Notes: generated from the sequence alone by a model not told the origin. Shown: positions 15,788-24,590, counted from the first letter of the stretch. The stretch: 33,111 bases of DNA from Prevotella sp. (GCA_017471245.1 JAFUVB010000004.1:1-33111), one strand, 5' to 3'. Translations and numbers: made by a program.

Positions 15788-16816
15788 ATGAAGCGAATCA
15801 CATTCATCATCAACCCCATTTCGGGAACCGTGAAGAAGAAAGGGATACCGAAACTGATTGAGGAAACCATCGACAACGACCTGTATAGCTATAAGATCGA
15901 GGAGACGCAGTATGCCGGTCATGCCTCGGAAATAGCCAAGGCGGAGATGGAAAGCGGCACCGACGTGGTGGTTGCCGTAGGTGGCGACGGCACGGTGAAC
16001 GAAGTGGGACGCTCGCTTGTGGGTTCGCGCACCGCCATGGGCATCATTCCGTGCGGCTCGGGCAACGGTCTGGCGCGCCATCTGATGCTTCCGATGGACG
16101 TGCGCAGCAGCATCGAGATTCTGAACAGATGCGAAATCCACGACCTCGACTACGGTATCATCAACGAGCACCCCTTCTTCTGCACGTGCGGAATGGGCTT
16201 CGACGCCTTCATCAGCATGAAATTCGCCGAGGGAAACAAGCGGGGACTCGTGAAATACGTGGAAAACGTGCTGCGCGAGGGGCTTGCCTACAAGGCCGAA
16301 ACCTATCAGATTGAAGACGAACAGGGCGTTGCCGTGCGCAAGGCATTCCTGATTTCGTGCGCAAATGCATCGCAATACGGCAACAATGCGTATATTGCGC
16401 CGCAGGCTTCGATGAGCGACGGGCTGCTCGACGTGATTATCATGGAGCCGTTTGATGCTTTGGAAGCGCCGCAAGTGGCGATCGAGATGATGAACAAGAC
16501 ACTCGACAAGAACCAGAAAATCAAGACTTTCCGCACGAAACACATCCTTATCCACCGGAAAAGCGACGGTTGGATTCATTATGATGGCGATCCGGTGATG
16601 ACGGGACCCGATATCGACGTGCAACTCGTTGAGAAAGGCATCAGAATAGTGGTGAATCCGGATGCCGACAAGAAGAAACGGCACCCCAATATGGTGCAAA
16701 ACGCGTTCAGCGAGTTCTTTAACGACATCAATATCGTGAGGGGCGACATCACAAAACAGAGACGACACATACAGGCAATCAACAAAGTGCTGCTCAGAAA
16801 ACTGAACAATTTGTAA
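15788..16816 (+). CDS. diacylglycerol/sphingoid-type lipid kinase (YegS/BmrU family)
   Basis: 342 residues. The N-terminal DAGK catalytic domain (1-130) has FIINPISGTVKKK, nucleotide-binding VAVGGDGTVNEVGRSL and PCGSGNGLARHL. The C-terminal beta-sandwich has YVENVLRE, the lipid-kinase strand ISCANASQYGNNAYIAPQASMSDGLLDV and WIHYDGDPV. The family phosphorylates membrane lipids such as diacylglycerol, phosphatidylglycerol or long-chain bases. Its position head-to-head with serine palmitoyltransferase suggests a sphingoid or ceramide substrate, but that is inference. The terminal codons and the TAA lie inside the first unit of a 22-bp repeat array. Confidence 0.88.
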   Translation: MKRITFIINPISGTVKKKGIPKLIEETIDNDLYSYKIEETQYAGHASEIAKAEMESGTDVVVAVGGDGTVNEVGRSLVGSRTAMGIIPCGSGNGLARHLMLPMDVRSSIEILNRCEIHDLDYGIINEHPFFCTCGMGFDAFISMKFAEGNKRGLVKYVENVLREGLAYKAETYQIEDEQGVAVRKAFLISCANASQYGNNAYIAPQASMSDGLLDVIIMEPFDALEAPQVAIEMMNKTLDKNQKIKTFRTKHILIHRKSDGWIHYDGDPVMTGPDIDVQLVEKGIRIVVNPDADKKKRHPNMVQNAFSEFFNDINIVRGDITKQRRHIQAINKVLLRKLNNL

Positions 16817-16870
16817 GAGAAAGCAGAACAAGTTGTAAGAGAAAGCCAAACAATTTGTAAGGAAAAATGA
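16805..16870 (+). repeat. 22-bp array A (core ACAA-N-TTGT, AAG)
   Basis: Three consecutive 22-bp units start at 16805, 16827 and 16849, each beginning AACAA(T/G)TTGTAAG. The first two share AGAAAGC after that. The palindromic core ACAA-N-TTGT is centred at 16810, 16832 and 16854. The first unit contains the last codons and stop of the lipid kinase. The TAA in successive units (16814, 16836, 16858) falls in all three reading frames. Confidence 0.85.
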
Positions 16871-16941
16871 TAGTTGGAAACCTGCATTTTGCTGAAAAGG
16901 TCACCGAGAAGGTGTGTCAAAATACAGATATTCTTATAGAA

Positions 16942-17026
16942 ACAACGGATTTCACGGATTTTACGGATTCAATTCATGCTGATAATCAGGAACTTAAATA
17001 ATCTGTCAACCCGTGAAATCCGTTGT
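16942..17026. repeat. 16-bp perfect inverted repeat with 9-bp direct repeats
   Basis: ACAACGGATTTCACGG (16942-16957) is perfectly complementary to CCGTGAAATCCGTTGT (17011-17026) with a 53-base loop. The left arm continues as 9-bp tandem repeats, ACGGATTTC, ACGGATTTT, ACGGATTC. No ORF lies within. It could be a small non-autonomous mobile or REP-like element, or a terminator for one of the convergent genes. Confidence 0.75.
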
Positions 17027-17062
17027 ATTTCTACTTTTAAACGCCCTCCTGTTTCAAGCTAC

Positions 17063-17155
17063 CTATGGTTTCACTGAAAAAAAACTATGTTTTTGAGGCT
17101 CAAAACCTATGTTTTTGACCGCCAAAACCTATGATTTTGAAGCCCAAAAACATAG
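17063..17155. repeat. 22-bp array B (core CTATG/CATAG)
   Basis: CTATG starts at 17063, 17085, 17107 and 17129 and its complement CATAG at 17151, every step exactly 22 bp. Units two to four read CTATG(T/A)TTTTGA, three variable bases, then C and a run of A. The fifth unit keeps the register but is inverted. The flanks AAAACCTATG and CATAGGTTTT are mirror images. The same core is found in the array near 32.7 kb. Confidence 0.85.
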
Positions 17156-17383
17156 GTTTTGAAAAGTAAAAGTTATTCTTAACGGAAGCAAAAATACTGA
17201 ATCTTTATAACCAATTGATTATTAATGAATTACATGAAGTGATTCAACTAACAGAGAAATCGCCGTTTTGCGCTGACGGGAAGTGCCGCCTCGCAATGTC
17301 GATGGGAAATCAATCTGATGCGATTCCAGCGAAGGGAGGACGCCGAACATGAGCTTCGGCACGAAAAATCATGACATGAACCA

Positions 17384-18070
17384 TCACCAAATGTAAAAAT
17401 CTTTCACCAATTCCTGATAGTCTTCTGAGCCGATAACCAGCTCGCGGCTTTCCACCTCCACAGAGGGGAGTTTGCGGAATGCAAGCAAACAGCGCTTGGG
17501 AGGTTTACGGGGCGTGGTTCTCACCGCACAAATGCGCGAGGGGAACATGCCGTGGAAGATGGCCTCAGCATTGAAATCGCCCTGAAAATCATACGGTATG
17601 ACGGCGGAAAACTCACCGTCTTGGGCGAGCAAACGCACCACCCCATCGAACAAATCCCGATAGGTCATCGAACCGGAATGCCTTGCCATGTTGCGCTGTT
17701 CGTCGGGACCGAGCAGCGAATCCTTAAAAAACGGAGGATTGCAGACGATGGAATCAAACAGCGGCGCTGCGCTTTCAAGGCTTTGTATGGACTGTTCTTC
17801 AACGGAAATGCGGTCAATAAAGGGCGACGAATCCACATTCTGGCGCGCCTGCACGCAGGCATTGTGCTCAATGTCGATAGCTTTCACGCTGCAAGAGGGG
17901 AAGCGCTGCGCCATCATCAGTGCGATTAGCCCCGTGCCGGTGCCAATATCGAGCACGCGATTGCCGCCATTTGCCCATGCGCCAAGCAACACGCCGTCGG
18001 TGCCAACCTTCATTGCGCAGCGGTCTTGCCGCACAGTGAACTGCCTGAAACTGAAGAAATCATTCGCCAT
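17384..18070 (-). CDS. trmN6: tRNA1(Val) (adenine(37)-N6)-methyltransferase
   Basis: 228 residues from the ATG at 18070. It is a class I SAM-dependent methyltransferase that N6-methylates A37 of tRNA-Val. Family opening FFSFRQFTVRQDRCAMKVGTDGVLLGAWA; SAM motif I VLDIGTGTGLIALMMAQRFP; catalytic amino-methylase motif NPPFF followed by KDSLLGPDEQRNMARH. The frame is open 10 codons further up to an ATG at 18100, but the family usually begins MANDFF, so I chose the inner start. It is convergent with the lipid kinase across a repeat-rich gap. Confidence 0.88.
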   Translation of the reverse strand: MANDFFSFRQFTVRQDRCAMKVGTDGVLLGAWANGGNRVLDIGTGTGLIALMMAQRFPSCSVKAIDIEHNACVQARQNVDSSPFIDRISVEEQSIQSLESAAPLFDSIVCNPPFFKDSLLGPDEQRNMARHSGSMTYRDLFDGVVRLLAQDGEFSAVIPYDFQGDFNAEAIFHGMFPSRICAVRTTPRKPPKRCLLAFRKLPSVEVESRELVIGSEDYQELVKDFYIW

Positions 18071-18200
18071 GCCCGTAGCTTTTTGGGTGTAACATCTCAT
18101 CCCGCTGAAAGGAATCCGGAAGCTCCGCCGGGCGCGGAGCTATCCACTCCACTCCCCTCCCCCATGCTCCCATAGCGCAGGATTTTTGCTGATCAGAATG

Positions 18201-18208
18201 CAAAATTA
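18201..18208 (-). promoter_or_regulatory. possible -7 element for trmN6
   Basis: TAATTTTG on the minus strand lies about 130 bases before the chosen start. No -33 TTTG is seen at the usual distance, so support is modest. Confidence 0.35.
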
Positions 18209-18284
18209 AGAAAAAAAACCGAGACTCCACACCTATTTATAAATAATTATCAATTCATGTAACCCGATTATCAATTAAAATTCG

Positions 18285-18292
18285 TACCTTTG
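18285..18292 (+). promoter_or_regulatory. -7 element of the lon promoter
   Basis: TACCTTTG lies 25 bases before the lon ATG and is followed by CACCCC. No heat-shock-type inverted repeat is seen. Confidence 0.55.
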
Positions 18293-18317
18293 CACCCCAA
18301 AAATATACAATGACTTT

Positions 18318-20774
18318 ATGAGAAGGAATCAGAATAACAACGCATTCTCGATGATAGCCGACTATGATGGCGACATTACAAGACTGTTTGAAGACGGAAA
18401 AAATGGCGAACTGCCCATTCTCATCACACGTAATCTCGTGCTGTTTCCCGGTGTGGTGACGCCAATTCTTATCGGAAGGACTCCAAGTGTTAACCTTGTG
18501 AAGAAGCTGCAAGAGCAGCAAGACATGATATTCGCCGTTTTTTCACAGAAAGACGGAGATATCGAGGCTCCCGGCAAGGAAGATATCTATGAATATGGCG
18601 TGTATGCCAAGGTGATACGTGTGCTCGAACTGCCCGGAACAGGCAACAACCTGTCGCTGATAGTGCAGGCTTTGGGCAGATGCTCACTGGTTGAGATCAC
18701 CAAGACCCGCCCCTTCTATCGCGGCATCGTATGCAAAAAGCCCGAGATAATACCTCACGACGGCGATGCCGTGTTCACTACCGCAGTGGAAGACCTGCGC
18801 CGCAGCGTCATCGAATTTGTGAAACAAAACGAGGATATCCCCGACGAAGCACAGTTTGCCATACAAAACATCAACAACAACGTAATCTTGCTGAACTTCG
18901 TATGTTCGAGCATGCCATTGGAAATCGAGGAAAAAATCAGCCTGCTCAAAGAAGACAACCTGAAAGACCGCGTTCTCAGCATCCTCAGGATGATGCACCG
19001 CGAGCAGCAACTCATGGAACTCAAGCAGGATATCCGCAGCAAGACGCGCGAAGACCTCGATGAGCAGCAAAGGGAATACTTCCTTCAGCAGCAAATAAAG
19101 AATATCAAGGAAGAGCTGGGCAACGGTGAAGGCTCGCCCGAGCGCAAGGAACTGGTTGACAAAGCACTCGGAAAGAAATGGCCGAACGAGGTGGAAGCCG
19201 CCTTTTTCAAGGAAGTCGACAAGCTCGACATGCTCAATCCGCAGTCGCCGGAATACAGCGTGCAGCTCAATTACCTGCAAACGATGGTCGGTCTTCCATG
19301 GGGTGAATACACCGCAGATGACCTGAACTTGTCGAGAGCCCAAAAAATTCTCGACAAAGACCACTATGGCATGGAGAAAGTTAAGGAGAGAATCCTTGAG
19401 TATATGGCGGTATTGAGCCTCCGCGGCGACCTGAAATCGCCCATCATCTGCCTCTATGGTCCTCCGGGAGTGGGCAAGACATCGCTTGGAAAGAGCATTG
19501 CCGAGGCCATGAAGCGCAAATACGTGCGCATTTCTCTTGGAGGTATGCACGACGAATCTGAGATTCGCGGCCACCGGCGCACATACGTGGGAGCCATGCC
19601 GGGCAGAATCATCAAGGCAATACAGAAAGCCGGCTCATCAAATCCGGTGTTCATCCTCGACGAAATCGACAAGGTGACGCAGAATACCATCAACGGCGAC
19701 CCGTCATCAGCACTGCTTGAGGTGCTCGATCCCGAACAAAACTCGGCGTTCCACGACAACTATCTCGACGTTGACTACGACCTCTCGAAGGTGCTTTTCA
19801 TTGCCACTGCCAACGACTTGAATACGATTCCGCGCCCACTTCTCGACCGAATGGAGATCATAGAAGTGAGCGGCTACATCACGGAAGAGAAGATTGAGAT
19901 TGCCAAGCGCCACCTCATTCCGAAAGAAAAGCAGAACACCGGACTCGACAAAGACAAGCGACTGATGTTCAACAAGGCTGCCATCGAGAAGATAATCGAG
20001 CAATATACGCGCGAAAGCGGGGTGCGGCAATTAGAGAAACAAGTAAACAAGGCACTGCGAAAGCTGGCTTTCAAGAAAGCAAAAGACCTGACGCTGCCCT
20101 ACGAAAAGATCACTCCCAGCGAAATAGAAGGCCTTCTCGGAAAGCCGCCATTCTATCGCGACATCTATCAAGGCAATGATTACGCGGGCGTGGTCACAGG
20201 TTTGGCATGGACAAGTGTCGGAGGCGAGATCCTGTTTATTGAGACAAGCCTCAGCAAAGGCAAAGGTTCCAAGCTCACGCTGACAGGTAATCTGGGCGAT
20301 GTGATGAAGGAAAGCGCCATCCTGGCGCTGGAATACGTCAAGGCCCACGCTGATATCCTGAAGATAGACTACCGCATTTTCGACAACTGGAATATCCATA
20401 TCCACGTGCCTGAGGGTGCTACGCCGAAGGACGGACCGTCTGCCGGCATCACCATAGCTACGTCTATCGCCTCGGCATTGACCCAACGAAAGGTGCGGAA
20501 GAACACTGCCATGACCGGCGAAATCACGTTGCGCGGCAAGGTATTGCCCGTTGGCGGCATCAAAGAGAAGATTCTCGCTGCCAAGCGCGCAGGTATCACC
20601 GACATCGTGATGTGCAAAGACAACAAGAAAGATATCGACGAGATTCCCGAAGTATACCTGAAAGGCATCACATTCCACTATGTGGAGAACGTGCAAGACG
20701 TGTGGAACTTCGCACTGACTGACGAAATCGTCAGGAATCCGATACCTTTCACCATCGAGGAAGAAAAGAAATGA
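18318..20774 (+). CDS. lon: ATP-dependent protease Lon (LonA)
   Basis: 818 residues, the normal size. Lon is a cytoplasmic hexamer that unfolds and degrades misfolded and regulatory proteins. The N-terminal substrate-binding domain (about 33-240) starts ELPILITRNLVLFPGVVTPI; a coiled coil follows (about 240-290). The AAA+ module has Walker A GPPGVGKT (about 381-388) and Walker B VFILDEIDKV. The protease domain has catalytic S708 in KDGPSAG and K751 in GGIKEKILAAKRAG. It is the first gene of an operon: its TGA overlaps the ATG of tgt (ATGA), and a permease gene follows tgt with a TAATG overlap. Confidence 0.98.
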   Translation: MRRNQNNNAFSMIADYDGDITRLFEDGKNGELPILITRNLVLFPGVVTPILIGRTPSVNLVKKLQEQQDMIFAVFSQKDGDIEAPGKEDIYEYGVYAKVIRVLELPGTGNNLSLIVQALGRCSLVEITKTRPFYRGIVCKKPEIIPHDGDAVFTTAVEDLRRSVIEFVKQNEDIPDEAQFAIQNINNNVILLNFVCSSMPLEIEEKISLLKEDNLKDRVLSILRMMHREQQLMELKQDIRSKTREDLDEQQREYFLQQQIKNIKEELGNGEGSPERKELVDKALGKKWPNEVEAAFFKEVDKLDMLNPQSPEYSVQLNYLQTMVGLPWGEYTADDLNLSRAQKILDKDHYGMEKVKERILEYMAVLSLRGDLKSPIICLYGPPGVGKTSLGKSIAEAMKRKYVRISLGGMHDESEIRGHRRTYVGAMPGRIIKAIQKAGSSNPVFILDEIDKVTQNTINGDPSSALLEVLDPEQNSAFHDNYLDVDYDLSKVLFIATANDLNTIPRPLLDRMEIIEVSGYITEEKIEIAKRHLIPKEKQNTGLDKDKRLMFNKAAIEKIIEQYTRESGVRQLEKQVNKALRKLAFKKAKDLTLPYEKITPSEIEGLLGKPPFYRDIYQGNDYAGVVTGLAWTSVGGEILFIETSLSKGKGSKLTLTGNLGDVMKESAILALEYVKAHADILKIDYRIFDNWNIHIHVPEGATPKDGPSAGITIATSIASALTQRKVRKNTAMTGEITLRGKVLPVGGIKEKILAAKRAGITDIVMCKDNKKDIDEIPEVYLKGITFHYVENVQDVWNFALTDEIVRNPIPFTIEEEKK

Positions 20775-21898
20775 CATTCCAACTGCAACATACCGACCCT
20801 GCAAGTGATGCGCGAACCGGACTGATTACTACTGCCCACGGCGTGATCAAGACACCTATCTTCATGCCCGTGGGGACGGTAGGCTCGGTGAAAGGAGTGC
20901 ATTTCGACGAGCTGCGCAACCAGATCAAAGCGCAAATCATACTCGGAAACACCTATCATCTGTATCTTCGTCCGGGGCTGCAGGTGCTTCGCGAGGCAGG
21001 AGGTCTGCACAAGTTCAACACATGGGATAGGCCCATACTCACCGACAGCGGCGGTTTTCAGGTGTTTTCACTGACAGGAATCCGCAAGCTGAGGGAGGAA
21101 GGCTGCGAGTTCAGGTCGCATATCGACGGCTCAAAGCATTTCTTCACGCCCGAAAATGTGATGGACACGGAGCGCATTATCGGTGCAGACATCATGATGG
21201 CACTTGATGAATGCCCGCCGGGACAGAGCGATTACGAATATGCAAAGCGGAGTCTCGGGCTCACGCAACGGTGGTTAGACCGCTGCATCAAGCGGTTTCG
21301 GGAAACAGAACCGCTCTACGGATACGAACAGAGCCTCTTCCCCATCGTTCAAGGGTGCACTTTCAAGGACCTTCGACGCGAAGCTGCCAAATACATAGCT
21401 GACAAAGGAGCCGACGGAAACGCCATTGGCGGACTGGCAGTTGGCGAACCCACCGAGGTGATGTATGAGATGATTGAGGTGGTAAACGAGATATTGCCCA
21501 AGGACAAGCCCCGTTACCTGATGGGCGTGGGCACTCCGCAGAATATCCTGGAGGCTATTGAACGCGGCGTAGATATGTTCGACTGCGTGATGCCCACCCG
21601 AAACGGGCGCAACGCCATGCTCTTCACCTATCAGGGAACGATGAACATGCGCAACAAAAAATGGGAAACCGACTTCTCACCGATAGATGCCGACGGCTGT
21701 GACATCGACAGGATTCACACAAAAGCATACTTGCACCACCTGTTCAAGGCACAGGAGCTCCTTGCCATGCAGATAGCAAGCATCCACAATCTTGCCTTTT
21801 ACCTGCGCTTAGTCACCGATGCGCGACAGCATATCGAGCAAGGTGACTTCGTGAAATGGAAGGCAAGTGTTATCGATCAATTAGGAAAAAGGATATAA
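20771..21898 (+). CDS. tgt: queuine tRNA-ribosyltransferase
   Basis: 375 residues. Tgt exchanges G34 of tRNAs with GUN anticodons for a 7-deazaguanine base. Present: FMPVGTVGSVKGV, base-binding TDSGGFQVFSL with D92, SHIDGSKHFFTPE, IVQGC, GGLAVGEP and nucleophile D271 in MFDCVMPTRNGRN. The zinc site usually built by Cys-x-Cys-x2-Cys and a His is largely missing: the segment reads DADGCDIDRIHTKAYLHHLF, leaving only C310 and H339. I believe this loss is found in other Bacteroidetes, but could not check. The start overlaps the lon stop and the stop overlaps the next ATG. Confidence 0.95.
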   Translation: MTFQLQHTDPASDARTGLITTAHGVIKTPIFMPVGTVGSVKGVHFDELRNQIKAQIILGNTYHLYLRPGLQVLREAGGLHKFNTWDRPILTDSGGFQVFSLTGIRKLREEGCEFRSHIDGSKHFFTPENVMDTERIIGADIMMALDECPPGQSDYEYAKRSLGLTQRWLDRCIKRFRETEPLYGYEQSLFPIVQGCTFKDLRREAAKYIADKGADGNAIGGLAVGEPTEVMYEMIEVVNEILPKDKPRYLMGVGTPQNILEAIERGVDMFDCVMPTRNGRNAMLFTYQGTMNMRNKKWETDFSPIDADGCDIDRIHTKAYLHHLFKAQELLAMQIASIHNLAFYLRLVTDARQHIEQGDFVKWKASVIDQLGKRI

Positions 21899-23127
21899 TG
21901 CGATACGAAAAGATAAGAAAGCACCGCAGGATTCTCAAGGCAGGAAGATGGGTTAGCCGCCACATGAGCTGGCTTATCGCATCAGCGCAATGGCTCGGCC
22001 GCCGGTTGAAATGGCTGAACCGCATCAATCCATTCCGCCTGTTGAAGAAGCTCGACTGGTATATTATCCGCAAGTTCATTGGCACTTATTTCTTTGCCAT
22101 AGCACTGATTATCAGCATCTCTATCGTTTTCGACGTAAACGAGAACCTGGCGAAGTTCACCCAGTTTCATGCCCCGCTGCGCGCCATCGTGTTCGATTAT
22201 TATGCCAACTTTGTGCCTTATTTCGCCAATCTTTTCAGTCCGCTGTTCGTCTTTATCGCAGTGATTTTCTTCACATCAAAGCTCGCCGGCAATTCAGAAA
22301 TCATCTCGATGCTCGCCGCAGGCGTAAGTTTCAAGCGGCTCATGCGGCCATACATGATCTCGGCAGCTTTCATCTCGATACTCACTTTCTACCTCGGTTC
22401 ATACGTCATTCCCAAAGGAACCATCGTGAGACAGAACTTTGAATCGATGTATAAGAACAAGAAGAAGAACACATCGGCAGAGAACGTGCAACTGCAAGTG
22501 GGAAAAGGCATCATAGCCTATATTCAGCACTACGACAACAACATGAAAAAAGGATACGGTTTCTGCCTTGACAAGTTCGAGAACAAGAAACTGGTGAGCC
22601 ACATGACAGCTCAGGAAATCCAATACGACACCATCAGCGATTCAAAATATCACTGGAAGGTCACGCAATGGAGAATCCGTGAGATGAGAGGACTGAGAGA
22701 AAAGATCACCAGTGGGGCGAAACGCGACACGCTGATCTTAATGGAGCCCACCGATCTGGTATATTCCAAAGGTCAGCAGGAGACGTTCACCAGTCCTCAA
22801 CTGCGCGATTACATCAGCAAGCAAATCGACCGAGGATCAGGAAACGTGGTTCAGTATGAAGTGGAATACCACAAGAGAATTGCCTCATCCTTCGCTTCGT
22901 TCATCCTTACAACCATCGGCGTGTCGCTGTCATCGCGAAAACGCAAGGGCGGAATGGGATTATACTTAGGCATTGGGCTTGCCCTGAGCTTCACATATAT
23001 CATGCTGCAAACCGTTAGTGCCACTTTTGCCATCAACGCAAATACCCCGCCAATGCTGGCAGCGTGGATTCCGAACATCATCTTTGCCGTTGTGGCATGG
23101 TTCTGCTACAGGAAGGCGCCCAATTAA
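21898..23127 (+). CDS. lptG: LptF/LptG-family permease
   Basis: 409 residues from the ATG that overlaps the tgt stop (TAATG); the frame also opens 14 codons earlier at 21856. The LptF/G family forms the inner-membrane part of the LptBFG ABC transporter that extracts lipopolysaccharide. A basic N-terminal tail of about 45 residues precedes the usual family start LLKKLDWYIIRKFIGTYFFAIALI. Membrane segments lie near residues 60-80, 105-130 and 145-170, then a periplasmic beta-jellyroll, then three C-terminal helices (SSFASFILTTIGVSLSSRKRKGGMGLYLGIG). LptF and LptG are hard to tell apart by reading, so the symbol is tentative. Confidence 0.88.
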   Translation: MRYEKIRKHRRILKAGRWVSRHMSWLIASAQWLGRRLKWLNRINPFRLLKKLDWYIIRKFIGTYFFAIALIISISIVFDVNENLAKFTQFHAPLRAIVFDYYANFVPYFANLFSPLFVFIAVIFFTSKLAGNSEIISMLAAGVSFKRLMRPYMISAAFISILTFYLGSYVIPKGTIVRQNFESMYKNKKKNTSAENVQLQVGKGIIAYIQHYDNNMKKGYGFCLDKFENKKLVSHMTAQEIQYDTISDSKYHWKVTQWRIREMRGLREKITSGAKRDTLILMEPTDLVYSKGQQETFTSPQLRDYISKQIDRGSGNVVQYEVEYHKRIASSFASFILTTIGVSLSSRKRKGGMGLYLGIGLALSFTYIMLQTVSATFAINANTPPMLAAWIPNIIFAVVAWFCYRKAPN

Positions 23128-23206
23128 TATCAGTTTCATCAGGATTACAAAGAGATAAGGATTCAAATCATCTCAACAACTTATGCTTTGAAAGCAAATA
23201 CAATTT

Positions 23207-24580
23207 ATGGATTTTTACGATTTAGATTTAAACGACAATACACTGGATGCACTGGATGCTATGAACTTCACCACCTGCACCCCAGTTCAGGAGAAATGTA
23301 TACCGGAAATATTAGCAGGAAAAGATGTCCTGGGAGTAGCTCAAACAGGAACAGGTAAGACGGCAGCTTATCTGCTTCCGATTCTCAGTATGCTCGATGA
23401 TGGATGCTATGATTTTGGAAACGGGAAGAACGGAACGTTCCCCGACGATGCCATCAACTGCGTTATCATGAGCCCTACGCGCGAACTCGCCCAGCAGATT
23501 GACCAGGCCATGCAGGGTTTTTCGTATTACATGCCCGAGGTGAGCAGCGTTGCCGTGTACGGAGGAAACGATGGAAACAGGTATGATCAGGAGTTTAAAA
23601 GCATGAAAATGGGAGCCGACGTGGTCATTGCCACACCTGGAAGACTCCGAAGCCATATCAAAATGGGGAATGTAGACTTGAGCCGAGTGTCCTTTTTCGT
23701 ACTCGACGAAGCCGACCGCATGCTTGATATGGGATTCAGCGATGACATCCTATCGATTGCCAAGCTGCTTCCCGCCGACTGCCAGACCATTCTTTTCTCT
23801 GCCACCATGCCAAACAAGATCGAAGAACTTGCCAGGACATTGATGAAAAGCCCGTCAATCGCAAAGCTTGCCGTGAGCAAACCCGCCGAGAAGATTCATC
23901 AAATGGCTTACGTGTGCCATGAAAACCAGAAGCTCCGCATCCTGCACAGCCTTTTCAAAAACAACGAACTCATACGTGTCATCGTCTTTTCGAGCAGCAA
24001 ATTGAAGGTAAAGGAGATCAACCGTGAACTGCAAATGATGAAGATCAACAGCGATGAAATGCACTCCGACCTCACTCAGGCAGAACGTGACGATGTGATG
24101 TACCGCTTCAAAAGCGGACAGGTTGACGTGCTCGTTGCCACCGACATCGTTGCAAGAGGTATCGATATCGACGATATTGCCACGGTTATCAACTATGATG
24201 TGCCACGAGATGCTGAAGACTATGTACACAGAATAGGACGTACGGCACGGGCTGACCGCGACGGAAAAGCCATAACGCTTGTGCGCGGATGGGAGATCAA
24301 GGATTTCATGATGATAGAGCGGTTCTTGGAAAAAACAGTTGAAAAGATTCCGCTTCCTGATGGAATGAATGGCCCCGAATACAAAGCGTTGAACAAAAAC
24401 GGCGGTCGCGCTGTCTTTCACCGCAGGGGAAGGAACAGGAATCAATCGGCAAGACGTTCTGGCAAATACGGCAAGAATGGCGGAAAAAGAAAAGCTGAAA
24501 ACCGCCGCACGCAGTCAGCGCACAAGAAACAGAACCAAGAGAAAGCAGCAAAACAGCAAGAGAGCAAAGGTGCGGAATAG
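23207..24580 (+). CDS. DEAD-box ATP-dependent RNA helicase (RhlE-like)
   Basis: 457 residues. RecA domain 1 has a Q-motif region (FTTCTPVQEKCIPEIL), motif I AQTGTGKT, PTRELAQQ, TPGRL, motif II DEAD (VLDEADRMLDMGF) and SAT. Domain 2 has DLTQAERDDVMYRFKSG, VATDIVARGIDI and motif VI HRIGRTAR. The C-terminal 80 or so residues are very basic (RRGRNRNQSARRSGKYGKNG), a common RNA-binding tail. Such helicases remodel rRNA and mRNA. It lies 79 bases after lptG and may have its own promoter, but the upstream TATGCTTTG is one base off the consensus. Downstream are a 22-bp array and a weak terminator. Confidence 0.93.
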   Translation: MDFYDLDLNDNTLDALDAMNFTTCTPVQEKCIPEILAGKDVLGVAQTGTGKTAAYLLPILSMLDDGCYDFGNGKNGTFPDDAINCVIMSPTRELAQQIDQAMQGFSYYMPEVSSVAVYGGNDGNRYDQEFKSMKMGADVVIATPGRLRSHIKMGNVDLSRVSFFVLDEADRMLDMGFSDDILSIAKLLPADCQTILFSATMPNKIEELARTLMKSPSIAKLAVSKPAEKIHQMAYVCHENQKLRILHSLFKNNELIRVIVFSSSKLKVKEINRELQMMKINSDEMHSDLTQAERDDVMYRFKSGQVDVLVATDIVARGIDIDDIATVINYDVPRDAEDYVHRIGRTARADRDGKAITLVRGWEIKDFMMIERFLEKTVEKIPLPDGMNGPEYKALNKNGGRAVFHRRGRNRNQSARRSGKYGKNGGKRKAENRRTQSAHKKQNQEKAAKQQESKGAE

Positions 24581-24590
24581 CATTGAAAGC

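Larger units (their letters stand above)
16871..17383. other. non-coding convergent interval rich in repeats
   Basis: No gene is seen between the lipid kinase and the convergent methyltransferase gene. The interval holds a large inverted repeat (16942-17026) and a second 22-bp array (17063-17155). From 17161 to 17383 I see no ORF, promoter or clear structure. Confidence 0.7.

Noticed and set aside
15731-16849. 372-codon minus-strand ORF opposite the lipid kinase
   Set aside because: The plus strand encodes an intact kinase with all motifs; the antisense product is His/Val-rich and resembles nothing I recognise.
16942-17026. Complete insertion sequence
   Set aside because: The inverted repeat encloses only 53 bases and no transposase is present.
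18684-19574. 296-codon minus-strand ORF inside lon
   Set aside because: It is a complement of well-conserved lon coding sequence with no start signal or recognisable domain.
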